The notes below the pieces were generated by a model that worked only from the letters and a program-made list of their open reading frames with translations, did no database searches and was not told where the DNA came from. Position numbers and translations under genes: made by a program. A stretch of DNA of 22,395 bases from Bacillota bacterium (lineage in GTDB: Bacteria; Bacillota; Clostridia; Christensenellales; Aristaeellaceae): the NCBI GenBank assembly GCA_023459675.1, contig JAEWTC010000029.1:1-22395 (forward strand), read 5' to 3'. This document shows positions 15,722-22,395 of the stretch, piece by piece. Position 1 is the first letter of the stretch, and every line of letters begins with the position of its first letter.

Positions 15722-18000
15722 GCGGTACAGGGTTGCGCGTTCATTGCGCGCATGCAGCGCGGCATGCCGCCGATAATGCTCACCCATTGTTTTTTGGGCA
15801 GTTTTTGATTGATCAATATAGGAATGATCCAGAATAACGTTGCGGCGTCCACCGCTTCCATAAATCCGCCGATAACCTGCGGCGTGGCAATGCGAATGAA
15901 CGTACGCATGGCGTAAATCACTTCGTCCGTCACCGTGATATTCAGTGAACGTAATTCTTCCTGCAAATGCGCAAACCAGTCCTCGCAGCCTTTATAAAGC
16001 GGCTCGGCGTCAACGCCGAACGCCTGAATGGTTTGCAGCGAGATCGGCTTTCCGCAGTCCGGCTTATCTTCCTGCATCCGCAGCTTGTTGAGCTCTGGCA
16101 CGTGGAATACCGGCAGATTTTCAAACTCCTGTATACGGCTGTAATCAATAATCCTGATTACCTTGTGCCCGTACGCCTTGATGGGCGTGCGGTTGTTCTT
16201 GATCACTTCGATCGTCGGCGTTCTCAGCTCATTGTCCGGCAAGAAGCTCGCGATATGGAGCGGTGTGAACGCGCTTGGCCAGGCGGAGACGTTCAACAGT
16301 CCCAAGGAACGCAGCAGGTTTTTCACATAGAGCTCGCCTTCCCAGAGATTGACTGCCAGCAGGCAGACCTCGTCATACAACGCCAGCAATATTATGAGCT
16401 CTGCGACGCATGCTTGCTTGCATAAGAAGCCCTGGCCGCTCATGGAAGAGCGGACGGTTTCAACAATTTCGTGCTTTTCGATGAAATATCCGGTGATCGG
16501 GGCCAATACGATTTCCGAGCCGTTTGAGGAAATCGCCGCGGTAGCCTTCGTGCAGAGCAGCTGTTCCGATCCTGCCTTTACCCGCTCGGCAAGTTCATTG
16601 AGAAACGCTTCCATCGCCTGGCATTCCGCAAGAAGATCATTCTTGCGTTGGTCAAGCGCGGTGAGTTCTTCCTGCTTTTTAGCCGATACTTCAGCCAGCA
16701 ATTTCTCACGGGCTTGCGTATAGTTGGCGTTTACCTTGTCAAACTCAATCAACAGCGAAATTCTGCGCGCCTCAATCTCATCGAGCTCCGCCTTTGCCGC
16801 ATAATCGGAAATCTGAATCTGCCGATCCAACGCAGGCAGTTGCAGTATGCTTTTAAGGATCTCTTTGTTCTCACGAAGAAGGAGCATGAATTCCTGATGC
16901 AAAGCCGGTATCTGCCAAACATCCAACAATGCGGAACGAAGAACGGCAATCGGATTAAAAACTGCGTCGGTACGTTGCTCGCCGTTTTGACCATTTTGTT
17001 TCCCCTGCAGTTGTTTTTCAACAACGCCCTGAACGCAATGATCCGCCTGCCTGTCAAATTCGTAGGTTCTCGGCATCCCGGAGATGGGCGTGCCTTTGAT
17101 CTCCTGCGTCTGCGTGAACTGCTCTTGTCTGAAGGGTTGTTCCGTTTGCTTTAAACGGTTAGCCTGCTGTGATAACGGCTTGTTCAAATCGGATATGTGC
17201 TCGTCGTTGGTTCGCTGCTGGTCGAGCAGCTCCAGCTTGCGGCCAATGGGCAGATCGTCCGTCATATCGTCCTGGACTGGCGCCGCCGGTATGCTTTCTT
17301 TCTGGGTCGGCTGAGCCTTCGGCGCGTCCTGCGGGATTTCCGCCAAGTTGTCCGGGCGCGGAAGCGGCGCAGCTTGCTTCACGGGTTGCGGATCCGCGTC
17401 CTTTCGCAGCGCTTTTTTCCGCTGCCGCCAGTTGACGATCGCCTCGGGGTTCCAGCAAAAGCACTTTTTATTCCCATCGACCATTTCCACCGTGTGCAGC
17501 AAGTATTTCTCGTCGTTAAACGGTTTCAAGCTATCGACGCCCGTCTGCTCGCTTCTTGACACCGGGCCGTAGAGAAGTTTGCCTTTCTGTAATAAAACGG
17601 TTTCGGTTAAGGCGTGAGAAAAATCTTCTTGATCCTGATATACCTCGAAAATAGCGTCGTCTTCGAAAGCGCAGATCACATCCGAATAGATTGCGTATTG
17701 GTTAAATTCGCCTTGGTTGGGGTCGTAATTACGGTTCTGACGGATTTTGGTCAGTTCCTTGCCCTCAGTCAATATCTGCACGCAGCAGAGACTGCCGATG
17801 GAATGCATGCGCTCCTTGAAGCTCGATTGTTCCCGCTTGTCGGGAATCACGCGAATACTTCCAAAATCGGGATAATCAACCGGCCTGTTTTGAAAGATGA
17901 AGCCTTCCTTCGTGGAAAGGGGAATAATCCGAAAAATAACCCGTTGTTTGTTGTCGTCATCCAGTTGCGCAAGTGTAACGGTGCCGTTGAACCTCATCAT
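15715..18000 (-). CDS. Unrecognised 761-residue coiled-coil protein; possible degenerate AAA+ C-terminus
   Basis: I do not recognise this family. No signal peptide or clear membrane helix is seen, so it is probably cytosolic. Residues 1-195 look like a mixed alpha/beta domain (VTLAQLDDDNKQRVIFRI; IRVIPDKREQSSFKERM; YAIYSDVICAFEDDAIFEV). Residues 200-345 are a Pro/Gln/Lys-rich linker. Residues about 400-478 are a charged coiled coil. Residues about 500-750 are a second folded domain with LLALYDEVCLLAVN (538-551), a helix LYVKNLLRSLGL (557-568), and later VIGGFMEAVDAATLFWIIPIL (709-729). The strand-loop-helix order and last segment recall McrB/MoxR-type AAA+ domains, but no Walker A is present; this is inference only. 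GGAGGG lies 11 bases before the ATG. Its stop overlaps the PBP end. Confidence 0.7.
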   Translation of the reverse strand: MMRFNGTVTLAQLDDDNKQRVIFRIIPLSTKEGFIFQNRPVDYPDFGSIRVIPDKREQSSFKERMHSIGSLCCVQILTEGKELTKIRQNRNYDPNQGEFNQYAIYSDVICAFEDDAIFEVYQDQEDFSHALTETVLLQKGKLLYGPVSRSEQTGVDSLKPFNDEKYLLHTVEMVDGNKKCFCWNPEAIVNWRQRKKALRKDADPQPVKQAAPLPRPDNLAEIPQDAPKAQPTQKESIPAAPVQDDMTDDLPIGRKLELLDQQRTNDEHISDLNKPLSQQANRLKQTEQPFRQEQFTQTQEIKGTPISGMPRTYEFDRQADHCVQGVVEKQLQGKQNGQNGEQRTDAVFNPIAVLRSALLDVWQIPALHQEFMLLLRENKEILKSILQLPALDRQIQISDYAAKAELDEIEARRISLLIEFDKVNANYTQAREKLLAEVSAKKQEELTALDQRKNDLLAECQAMEAFLNELAERVKAGSEQLLCTKATAAISSNGSEIVLAPITGYFIEKHEIVETVRSSMSGQGFLCKQACVAELIILLALYDEVCLLAVNLWEGELYVKNLLRSLGLLNVSAWPSAFTPLHIASFLPDNELRTPTIEVIKNNRTPIKAYGHKVIRIIDYSRIQEFENLPVFHVPELNKLRMQEDKPDCGKPISLQTIQAFGVDAEPLYKGCEDWFAHLQEELRSLNITVTDEVIYAMRTFIRIATPQVIGGFMEAVDAATLFWIIPILINQKLPKKQWVSIIGGMPRCMRAMNAQPCTAQ

Positions 18001-18081
18001 GGTTTATCAAGCCCTCCGATGATATACAAAACGCCAAAGCCTACGTGCATCCTCTACAAACGATTCACCGTATTTTTCTGA

Positions 18082-18114
18082 GGCGCTGGAATGCTAGTAT
18101 AAAAATACTGCGCC
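18082..18114. repeat. Nested inverted repeat (possible cruciform or operator)
   Basis: Outer arms GGCGC (18082-18086) and GCGCC (18110-18114) enclose AGTAT-AAAA-ATACT (18096-18109). On the minus strand the inner arm gives TATACT, a candidate -10 for the unrecognised gene with a weak TCTACA -35 at 18 bases. It may be an operator over that promoter. Confidence 0.4.
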
Positions 18115-18342
18115 GCTCTTGTAGAAATCGTACGGAAAAGGAATCACCAAGAAGATACACATGTTTGGTGCCCAGTATATAATTCATCACCACAGTTGAT
18201 GATCTGAAATACGTACATCTATAAGTTTAAACATGAATGACGATTTGTCAATACTTGTCATTTAATCTTATTAAGTCTAAGAATCGTTCTAATCGTATCG
18301 CTGCTTTGTTACAAATTATATACTATATCTTGAGCGTTTGCC

Positions 18343-18371
18343 TTGACTAATTCATAATATTGAAATAACAT
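18343..18371 (+). promoter_or_regulatory. Sigma-A-type promoter of the wall-protein gene
   Basis: TTGACT (18343-18348), 17 bases, TAACAT (18366-18371). Start expected near 18378, about 42 bases before the ATG. AGGGGG (18404-18409) is the ribosome site. Confidence 0.6.
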
Positions 18372-18419
18372 GAGATAGACACTACGATATCTGACGCAAC
18401 TTCAAGGGGGAATGTACCG

Positions 18420-19727
18420 ATGAAGTGTCATCCATCGCGTTCCATGTTAACTTTTTTGTTCACTCTCGTATTAATATTTTCGTTACTGCCGATGCATTTG
18501 GCGGCCGCGTCGGAGGTTGGCGTTACAAACGCAAAGGTTGTTCTTCGTAAATCCTCTTCGCAATCGTCCGATGCTTTGCAAACGATCCCGCAGGGAGACG
18601 AGGTTTCCGTTCTCAGCGCTTCGGGAGATTGGTTTCGCGTCCGGTACGGCAACTTTACCGGTTATATCATGCAGCAATACGTCAATCTTTCTGCGGATTC
18701 CGTTTTGAATCACCAAGGCGAGATCGCCGCTCTCGGCAGCGTTCCCGGCGCCCTCCAAATCGGAGACGAGGGTCCGGATGTTAAAAAGCTGCAAAAGGCG
18801 CTGGCAATTTTAGGCTATTACGATTTGAAGGCAGACGGCATCTACGGCAAGGGAACCACAACCGCCGTCGCGCTGTTTCAGCAGGCAAATCATTTAACTG
18901 CGGATGGCATTGCGGGAAAGCGTACGGTCAGCGCAATCTTTGGAAGCTGTGCCAGCAAGGCGGATATTACCTCCTCCGTCTCGGCCTCATCACAAAACGA
19001 TCAGAATGAGAATGAAACCGTATCCGTTAGCACAAAGAACGTTGTCAGCAGCTATGCCGAAATCGGAACAGTACCCTCGGCTTGCAAGGAAGGCGACAGC
19101 GGTAAGAATGTAATCAAAGTGCAGCAGGCGCTTTATTTGCTTGGTTATTATAACGGTGTGATTGACGGGGATTACGGAGCGCAGACCACCGAGGCGGTGA
19201 TGCGTTTCCAAAAGAACCGCGGCATGAAGCAGGACGGCGTCGCCGGTTCGGCAACGATCCGCGTTCTGTTCAGCGGAACGCAGACGAAAACCACGGAAAC
19301 AACGGCCTCGGGCTCCTATAAAACCATCGTTCTGGATTGGTTTGAGGACAACGTCAGCGCGTTGATTCCCAGACACGCCAAGTTCACAATTAAAGACGTC
19401 CGTACCGGAAAAACGTTTACGGCGATCCGCTGGAGCGGCGTCAATCACCTGGACGCCGAACCGGCAACCGCTGCGGATACGGCAACGATGAAAAGCATTT
19501 ACGGAGGAGCCTGGAGCTGGTCACGGCGTCCTATTCTCATCCTCTACAAGAATAAAGTCTACGCCGCCTCCATGAATGGAATGCCCCACGGAACCAGCAC
19601 GATTGACGACAATGATTTCGAAGGCCACTTTTGTATCCATTTTAAGAACAGCAAAACGCACGATACCGAGGTTGTGGACGCAGACCATCAATCTGCGGTT
19701 ACTTCGGCGGGAAAAGCTACCTGGTAA
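18420..19727 (+). CDS. Secreted SH3b / double PG-binding wall protein with His/Cys C-terminal domain
   Basis: Exported protein of 435 residues. A signal peptide (about 1-30, cleavage after HLAAA) is followed by an SH3b domain (about 32-91, ending WFRVRYGNFTGYI...YVNL). Two PG_binding_1 modules come next (about 113-175 and 222-285), each with the LGYY...DGxYGxxT...FQ...DGxAG pattern. A Ser/Asn-rich linker (179-212) separates them. The C-terminal domain (299-435) carries FTIKDVRTGKTF, IRWSGVNHLDAEP, WSWSRRP and MNGMPHG...GHFCIHF...HDTEVVDADHQ. This end is known to me from other clostridial wall proteins, without a function; the conserved H390, H403, C405, H407, H414 and H423 could bind metal or catalyse. 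It presumably binds or modifies peptidoglycan. Single-gene unit with own promoter and terminator. Confidence 0.85.
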   Translation: MKCHPSRSMLTFLFTLVLIFSLLPMHLAAASEVGVTNAKVVLRKSSSQSSDALQTIPQGDEVSVLSASGDWFRVRYGNFTGYIMQQYVNLSADSVLNHQGEIAALGSVPGALQIGDEGPDVKKLQKALAILGYYDLKADGIYGKGTTTAVALFQQANHLTADGIAGKRTVSAIFGSCASKADITSSVSASSQNDQNENETVSVSTKNVVSSYAEIGTVPSACKEGDSGKNVIKVQQALYLLGYYNGVIDGDYGAQTTEAVMRFQKNRGMKQDGVAGSATIRVLFSGTQTKTTETTASGSYKTIVLDWFEDNVSALIPRHAKFTIKDVRTGKTFTAIRWSGVNHLDAEPATAADTATMKSIYGGAWSWSRRPILILYKNKVYAASMNGMPHGTSTIDDNDFEGHFCIHFKNSKTHDTEVVDADHQSAVTSAGKATW

Positions 19728-19733
19728 ACGATC

Positions 19734-19773
19734 AAAAAAAGGCGGACGTTTTCATCAAACGCCCGCCTTTTTT
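19734..19773. terminator. Bidirectional rho-independent terminator
   Basis: AAAAAAGGCGG-a-CGTTT, loop TCATC, AAACG-c-CCGCCTTTTTT: a long stem with one A/C mismatch and a T-run on each strand. It serves the wall-protein gene and, in reverse, the small DUF4342-type gene. Confidence 0.9.
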
Positions 19774-19782
19774 GTTTGCGGA

Positions 19783-20067
19783 TTACTCCCCTTCGTGAAA
19801 TACCTTCTGCACCGTGCGCTTGCCGTTTTCCACAACTTCGCTGAAGCTGCTTTCAAACCCCTGCCCGCTGCGGTCAACGGAAATGCGGTAGCCCATCACA
19901 AGCGCAACCAGCAAGCCCAGCACAACCAGCCAGGGCGCCGTAAGCAGCGCTACCAGCGAGAACAGCACCGAAAGGTTGAGAATGGGCGTATCCCCGCGCG
20001 TAATCTTCATCCGTGTCTTGTACATGGCCTTGAAAAAACTTCCGTTTTTCTCTTGCTTTGCTTCCAT
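19783..20067 (-). CDS. Small membrane protein, DUF4342-like
   Basis: Protein of 94 residues. A basic N-terminal half (KTRMKITRGD, 17-26) leads into one or two closely spaced hydrophobic segments (about 31-60, NLSVLFSLVALL...VALVMGY), then a polar tail ending KVFHEGE. The layout (basic beta segment, hydrophobic hairpin, YRISVDR) resembles DUF4342 proteins as I remember them; function unknown. GAGGAGG lies 10 bases before the ATG, and an extended -10 element is present upstream. It shares a terminator with the convergent wall-protein gene, so it is a single-gene unit. Confidence 0.7.
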   Translation of the reverse strand: MEAKQEKNGSFFKAMYKTRMKITRGDTPILNLSVLFSLVALLTAPWLVVLGLLVALVMGYRISVDRSGQGFESSFSEVVENGKRTVQKVFHEGE

Positions 20068-20114
20068 ACCGTTGGTTCCTCCTCGTATCTCCTGTGTTCC
20101 TTAACGACGTTGTC

Positions 20115-20123
20115 ATCATACCA
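20115..20123 (-). promoter_or_regulatory. Extended -10 element of the DUF4342-like gene
   Basis: On the minus strand TGGTATGAT (complement of 20115-20123) is an extended -10 element. No convincing -35 box. Start expected near 20108, about 40 bases before the ATG. Confidence 0.4.
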
Positions 20124-20161
20124 TGCAAGAAAATGAGATGCTTGAGGGATGCTTTACGGTT

Positions 20162-20183
20162 TCATGAGAATATCATGAGAATA
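20162..20183. repeat. Two tandem 11-bp repeats upstream of the acyl-CoA synthetase promoter
   Basis: TCATGAGAATA occurs twice head to tail (20162-20172 and 20173-20183), 25 bases before the -35 box. The core TGAGAAT occurs a third time at 20203-20209, touching the -35 box. An 11-bp period places copies on the same DNA face, which suits a protein binding site (inference). Confidence 0.6.
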
Positions 20184-20208
20184 CAAAAAAGGCGCGTGAT
20201 TTTGAGAA

Positions 20209-20237
20209 TTGACACGAAACGTGCGGTGAACTATAAT
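20209..20237 (+). promoter_or_regulatory. Perfect consensus sigma-A promoter
   Basis: TTGACA (20209-20214), 17 bases, TATAAT (20232-20237). Both hexamers and spacing match the consensus exactly. Start expected near 20244, giving a leader of about 33 bases with AGGAGG (20263-20268) 8 bases before the ATG. Confidence 0.85.
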
Positions 20238-20276
20238 TTTCAGCAGTGGTGTACAGTAGTATAGGAGGATGGCAGT

Positions 20277-21911
20277 ATGATCATCACTGAGTTTTTGGAG
20301 AAGAATGCCCGAATCACGCCGGATCACACGGCGCTTGTGGAAATCAACCCGGCGCTGCAGCCGGATCACACGATTTCCTGGCGTGAGTTCAATTTGATCG
20401 AATCCTCTTCCGGCGGCAAGTACCGCAGGGAGATTACATGGCGGGAGTTTGACCAGACAGCCAACCGATTTGCCAATCTCTTGTTGTCCCGCGGCATCCG
20501 CAAGGGAGACAAAGTGGCAATTCTTCTGATGAACTGTTTGGAATGGCTCCCGATTTATTTTGGAATACTGAAAACAGGCGCTTTGGCGGTACCGCTGAAT
20601 TTCCGTTATACGGCAGAGGAAATCTCCTATTGCCTTGCGCTTTCGGATTCTACCGTTTTGATTTTCGGGCCGGAGTTTACCGGGCGCGTTGAGCAATCCA
20701 TGCAATCGCTTGGCGCCATTCGCCATTTCTTCTTTGTGGGTAACGATACGCCTGCGTTTGCCGATCACTTTAGCCACTATATCACCTACCGCTCGTCCAT
20801 CGCGCCGGCTGTAGAAGTTGTGGAGCGCGACGATGCCGCGATTTATTTCTCCTCGGGCACCACGGGATTTCCCAAGGCGATATTGCACAGCCACGAGGGT
20901 CTTTTGGCCGCTTGTCTTGCGGAACAAAAACATCACAGCCAAACAAAGGACGACGTCTTTTTATGCATTCCCCCGCTGTATCACACCGGTGCGAAGATGC
21001 ATTGGTTCGGCAGCCTGATGGTCGGCGGCAAAGCGATCCTGCTGCGCGGCATCAGCTCCAAGTGGGTATTGCAGGCTGTTTCGGATGAGAAGGCGACCAT
21101 CGTATGGCTGCTGGTGCCCTGGGCGCAGGATATTCTCGACAGCTTGGACAGAGGCGAGCTCAGTATCAAGGACTACACCCTATCGCAATGGCGGCTGATG
21201 CATATCGGCGCGCAGCCCGTGCCGCCAAGCCTGATCAACCGCTGGATGAAGGTATTCCCCCATCAGCAGTATGATACGAATTACGGATTAAGCGAATCCG
21301 CAGGGCCAGGCTGCGTTCATCTGGGCGTTGAGAACATCCACAAGGTCGGCGCGATCGGGAAAGCAGGTTACCAGTGGAAAACGCGGATTGTGGACGAGAA
21401 CATGCAGGACGTTCCCAAGGGTTCCGTCGGCGAGCTCGCCATCAAAGGCCCGGGCTTAATGAAGTGCTATTATCGCAACCCCGATGCTACCGGCGAAATT
21501 CTGGTCGACGGCTGGCTTCGCACGGGCGACATGGCCAAGGCCGATGAAGACGGTTTCATTTTTCTGGTTGATCGCAAAAAGGACGTAATCATCTCCGGCG
21601 GGGAGAATATCTACCCGGTGCAGATCGAAGACTTCCTGCGTTCCCACGATAAGATTAAAGACGCCGCCGTGATTGGCATGTCGGACGACCGTCTCGGCGA
21701 AATTGCCGCCGCAATTATCGAGCTCAAGCAGGAGGGCAGCTTAACGGAAGAAGACGTCAACACTTACTGCCTGGATTTACCCCGTTATAAGCGGCCGCGC
21801 AGGATCATTTTCGCCAAGGTACCGCACAACCCAACCGGCAAGATTGAAAAGCCTAAGCTGCGCCAGCTGTACGGCGCTGAACACCTGGTAGAAATGCAGA
21901 ATACGAAGTAA
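20277..21911 (+). CDS. Acyl-CoA synthetase-like AMP-forming ligase
   Basis: Cytosolic enzyme of 544 residues of the ANL superfamily, which activates a carboxylic acid as acyl-AMP and usually passes it to CoA. The P-loop YFSSGTTGFPK is at 190-200, the A5-type motif YGLSE at 336-340, the TGD at 416-418, the hinge region DRKKDVIISGGENIYP at 432-447 and the catalytic lysine in NPTGK (K522). Medium- or long-chain fatty acids are the typical substrates for this type, but the chain cannot be read here. The N-terminus carries two similar segments, TISWREFN (32-39) and EITWREFD (52-59); I recall the same in relatives, so it is probably a family trait. Own promoter and terminator; no neighbouring beta-oxidation genes in view. 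Confidence 0.9.
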   Translation: MIITEFLEKNARITPDHTALVEINPALQPDHTISWREFNLIESSSGGKYRREITWREFDQTANRFANLLLSRGIRKGDKVAILLMNCLEWLPIYFGILKTGALAVPLNFRYTAEEISYCLALSDSTVLIFGPEFTGRVEQSMQSLGAIRHFFFVGNDTPAFADHFSHYITYRSSIAPAVEVVERDDAAIYFSSGTTGFPKAILHSHEGLLAACLAEQKHHSQTKDDVFLCIPPLYHTGAKMHWFGSLMVGGKAILLRGISSKWVLQAVSDEKATIVWLLVPWAQDILDSLDRGELSIKDYTLSQWRLMHIGAQPVPPSLINRWMKVFPHQQYDTNYGLSESAGPGCVHLGVENIHKVGAIGKAGYQWKTRIVDENMQDVPKGSVGELAIKGPGLMKCYYRNPDATGEILVDGWLRTGDMAKADEDGFIFLVDRKKDVIISGGENIYPVQIEDFLRSHDKIKDAAVIGMSDDRLGEIAAAIIELKQEGSLTEEDVNTYCLDLPRYKRPRRIIFAKVPHNPTGKIEKPKLRQLYGAEHLVEMQNTK

Positions 21912-21922
21912 ACAGAAATAAT

Positions 21923-21957
21923 AAAGGCCTCCGACGATCAACCGCGGAGGCCTTTTT
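21923..21957. terminator. Bidirectional rho-independent terminator
   Basis: AAAGGCCTCCG (21923-21933), 11-base loop, CGGAGGCCTTT (21945-21955) then further Ts. The perfect 11-bp stem lies between the convergent acyl-CoA synthetase and rpe genes; the reverse strand has TTTATTA after the stem. Confidence 0.92.
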
Positions 21958-21964
21958 GATCCGG

Positions 21965-22395
21965 TTATTCTCTGTGAAGGGCGTGAATGCCTGAAACAAG
22001 CGCTTTCGGATCCTTAGCCCCGAAGAATTTCGTGCCCAGCACCAGAATATCCGCGCCGGCATTCACGAGGGATTGCGCATTCTCCAGGTTCACGCCGCCG
22101 TCCACCTCAATCAGCCCTTCGTACCCAAGCTTACGGATCTCGGCAACCTTTTGTATCATCTCGGGCTGCAGCTTTTGGCCGCCAAAACCCGGCTCCACCG
22201 TCATCACCAGCACCTGATCCGGTATAAAGTCCAGCTTCGATACAACCGACGCCGGAGTGCCGGGCTTCAGGGACACACCCGTACGCAGCCCGAGGGAGTG
22301 TATCCTGCGTATCGCCTGGGCAAACGTATCGCTTTCCAGATGTACGGTGATCGCATTTGCGCCATTTTGCGCGAAAACATCCACATACTGCAGCG
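21965..22395 (-). CDS. rpe: Ribulose-phosphate 3-epimerase, 5' end outside the window
   Basis: The C-terminal 142 or so residues of a TIM-barrel enzyme that interconverts D-ribulose 5-phosphate and D-xylulose 5-phosphate in the pentose phosphate pathway. The frame is open to the right edge (reading LQYVDVFAQNGA...), so an apparent GTG at 22384 is internal and not the start. Family motifs are present: ITVHLES with the active-site histidine, SLKPGTP (usually NPxTP), MTVEPGFGGQ with the conserved glycine-rich loop, EVDGGVN with the catalytic aspartate, and VLGTKFFGAKDP near the end, where the phosphate-binding GTxxF is usually GSxxF. The gene shares its terminator with the acyl-CoA synthetase gene. 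In Bacillota rpe often follows rsgA and the PrkC/PrpC pair; that cannot be checked here. Confidence 0.93.
   Translation of the reverse strand, partial: LQYVDVFAQNGANAITVHLESDTFAQAIRRIHSLGLRTGVSLKPGTPASVVSKLDFIPDQVLVMTVEPGFGGQKLQPEMIQKVAEIRKLGYEGLIEVDGGVNLENAQSLVNAGADILVLGTKFFGAKDPKALVSGIHALHRE

Larger units (their letters stand above)
18001..18419. other. AT-rich divergent intergenic region
   Basis: 419 bases between the unrecognised gene (minus) and the wall-protein gene (plus), visibly richer in A+T than its surroundings from about 18090 on. It contains a hairpin-forming element (18082-18114), an inverted repeat CACCAA/TTGGTG (18145-18150 and 18165-18170), a TTGTCA direct repeat with 10-bp period (18245-18260) nested in an AATGAC/GTCATT inverted repeat, and a plus-strand promoter (18343-18371). 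No open frame with a ribosome site and no RNA gene is recognised. Confidence 0.55.

Noticed and set aside
22384..22395. GTG at 22384 as the start of rpe
   Set aside because: The frame stays open to the window edge with family-like sequence, and the protein would lack the N-terminal half of the TIM barrel; the true start is outside.

Overview
The window looks like a chromosomal segment of a Gram-positive-type anaerobe (Bacillota, probably class Clostridia; a Christensenellales-like lineage would fit but is only a guess). The reasons are strong GGAGG-type ribosome binding sites, consensus sigma-A promoters, a KtrAB potassium system, a class A penicillin-binding protein with a long C-terminal extension, and an SH3b/PG_binding wall protein. 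Base composition is moderate, slightly GC-rich by eye, except for an AT-rich intergenic stretch near 18.1-18.4 kb. I see no mobile element, CRISPR array, rRNA or tRNA.

Layout. 1-2035 (+): the end of a polyamine ABC transporter operon, potB (3' end only), potC, potD. 2157-4529 (+): a GH94 disaccharide phosphorylase with its own promoter, framed by a perfect 10-bp inverted repeat. 4680-5408 (+): an AlkZ-related protein of unknown role, meeting tail to tail a minus-strand cluster. That cluster reads from 10502 down to 5422: DUF2461 protein, phosphomannomutase/phosphoglucomutase, ktrB, ktrA, alpha/beta hydrolase. Upstream of it on the same strand is a secreted, membrane-anchored protein with Ig/CARDB-like repeats (12613-10613). 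This gene is divergent from a class A PBP (12944-15721, TTG start). The PBP overlaps tail to tail by 7 bp with a 761-residue protein that I do not recognise (18000-15715). A 419-bp AT-rich divergent region leads to an SH3b/PG-binding wall protein (18420-19727). Then come a small DUF4342-type membrane protein (minus), a stand-alone acyl-CoA synthetase-like enzyme (20277-21911, consensus promoter and terminator), and the 3' part of ribulose-phosphate 3-epimerase (minus, running off the right edge).

How it fits together. Most of the window is housekeeping: polyamine and potassium uptake, sugar-phosphate interconversion, disaccharide phosphorolysis, and cell wall building. The section from about 10.6 to 19.7 kb has an envelope theme (repeat-bearing membrane protein, PBP1A, wall-binding protein), with the unrecognised coiled-coil protein sitting inside it.

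I found no clear defence, mobile or secondary-metabolite system. The best candidates for something undescribed are: the 761-residue protein, whose C-terminal part resembles an AAA+ fold without a Walker A; the leader of the repeat protein, where a hairpin sits between Shine-Dalgarno and start codon; the repeat-framed promoters at 2.1 kb and 20.2 kb; and the His/Cys-bearing C-terminal domain of the wall protein.
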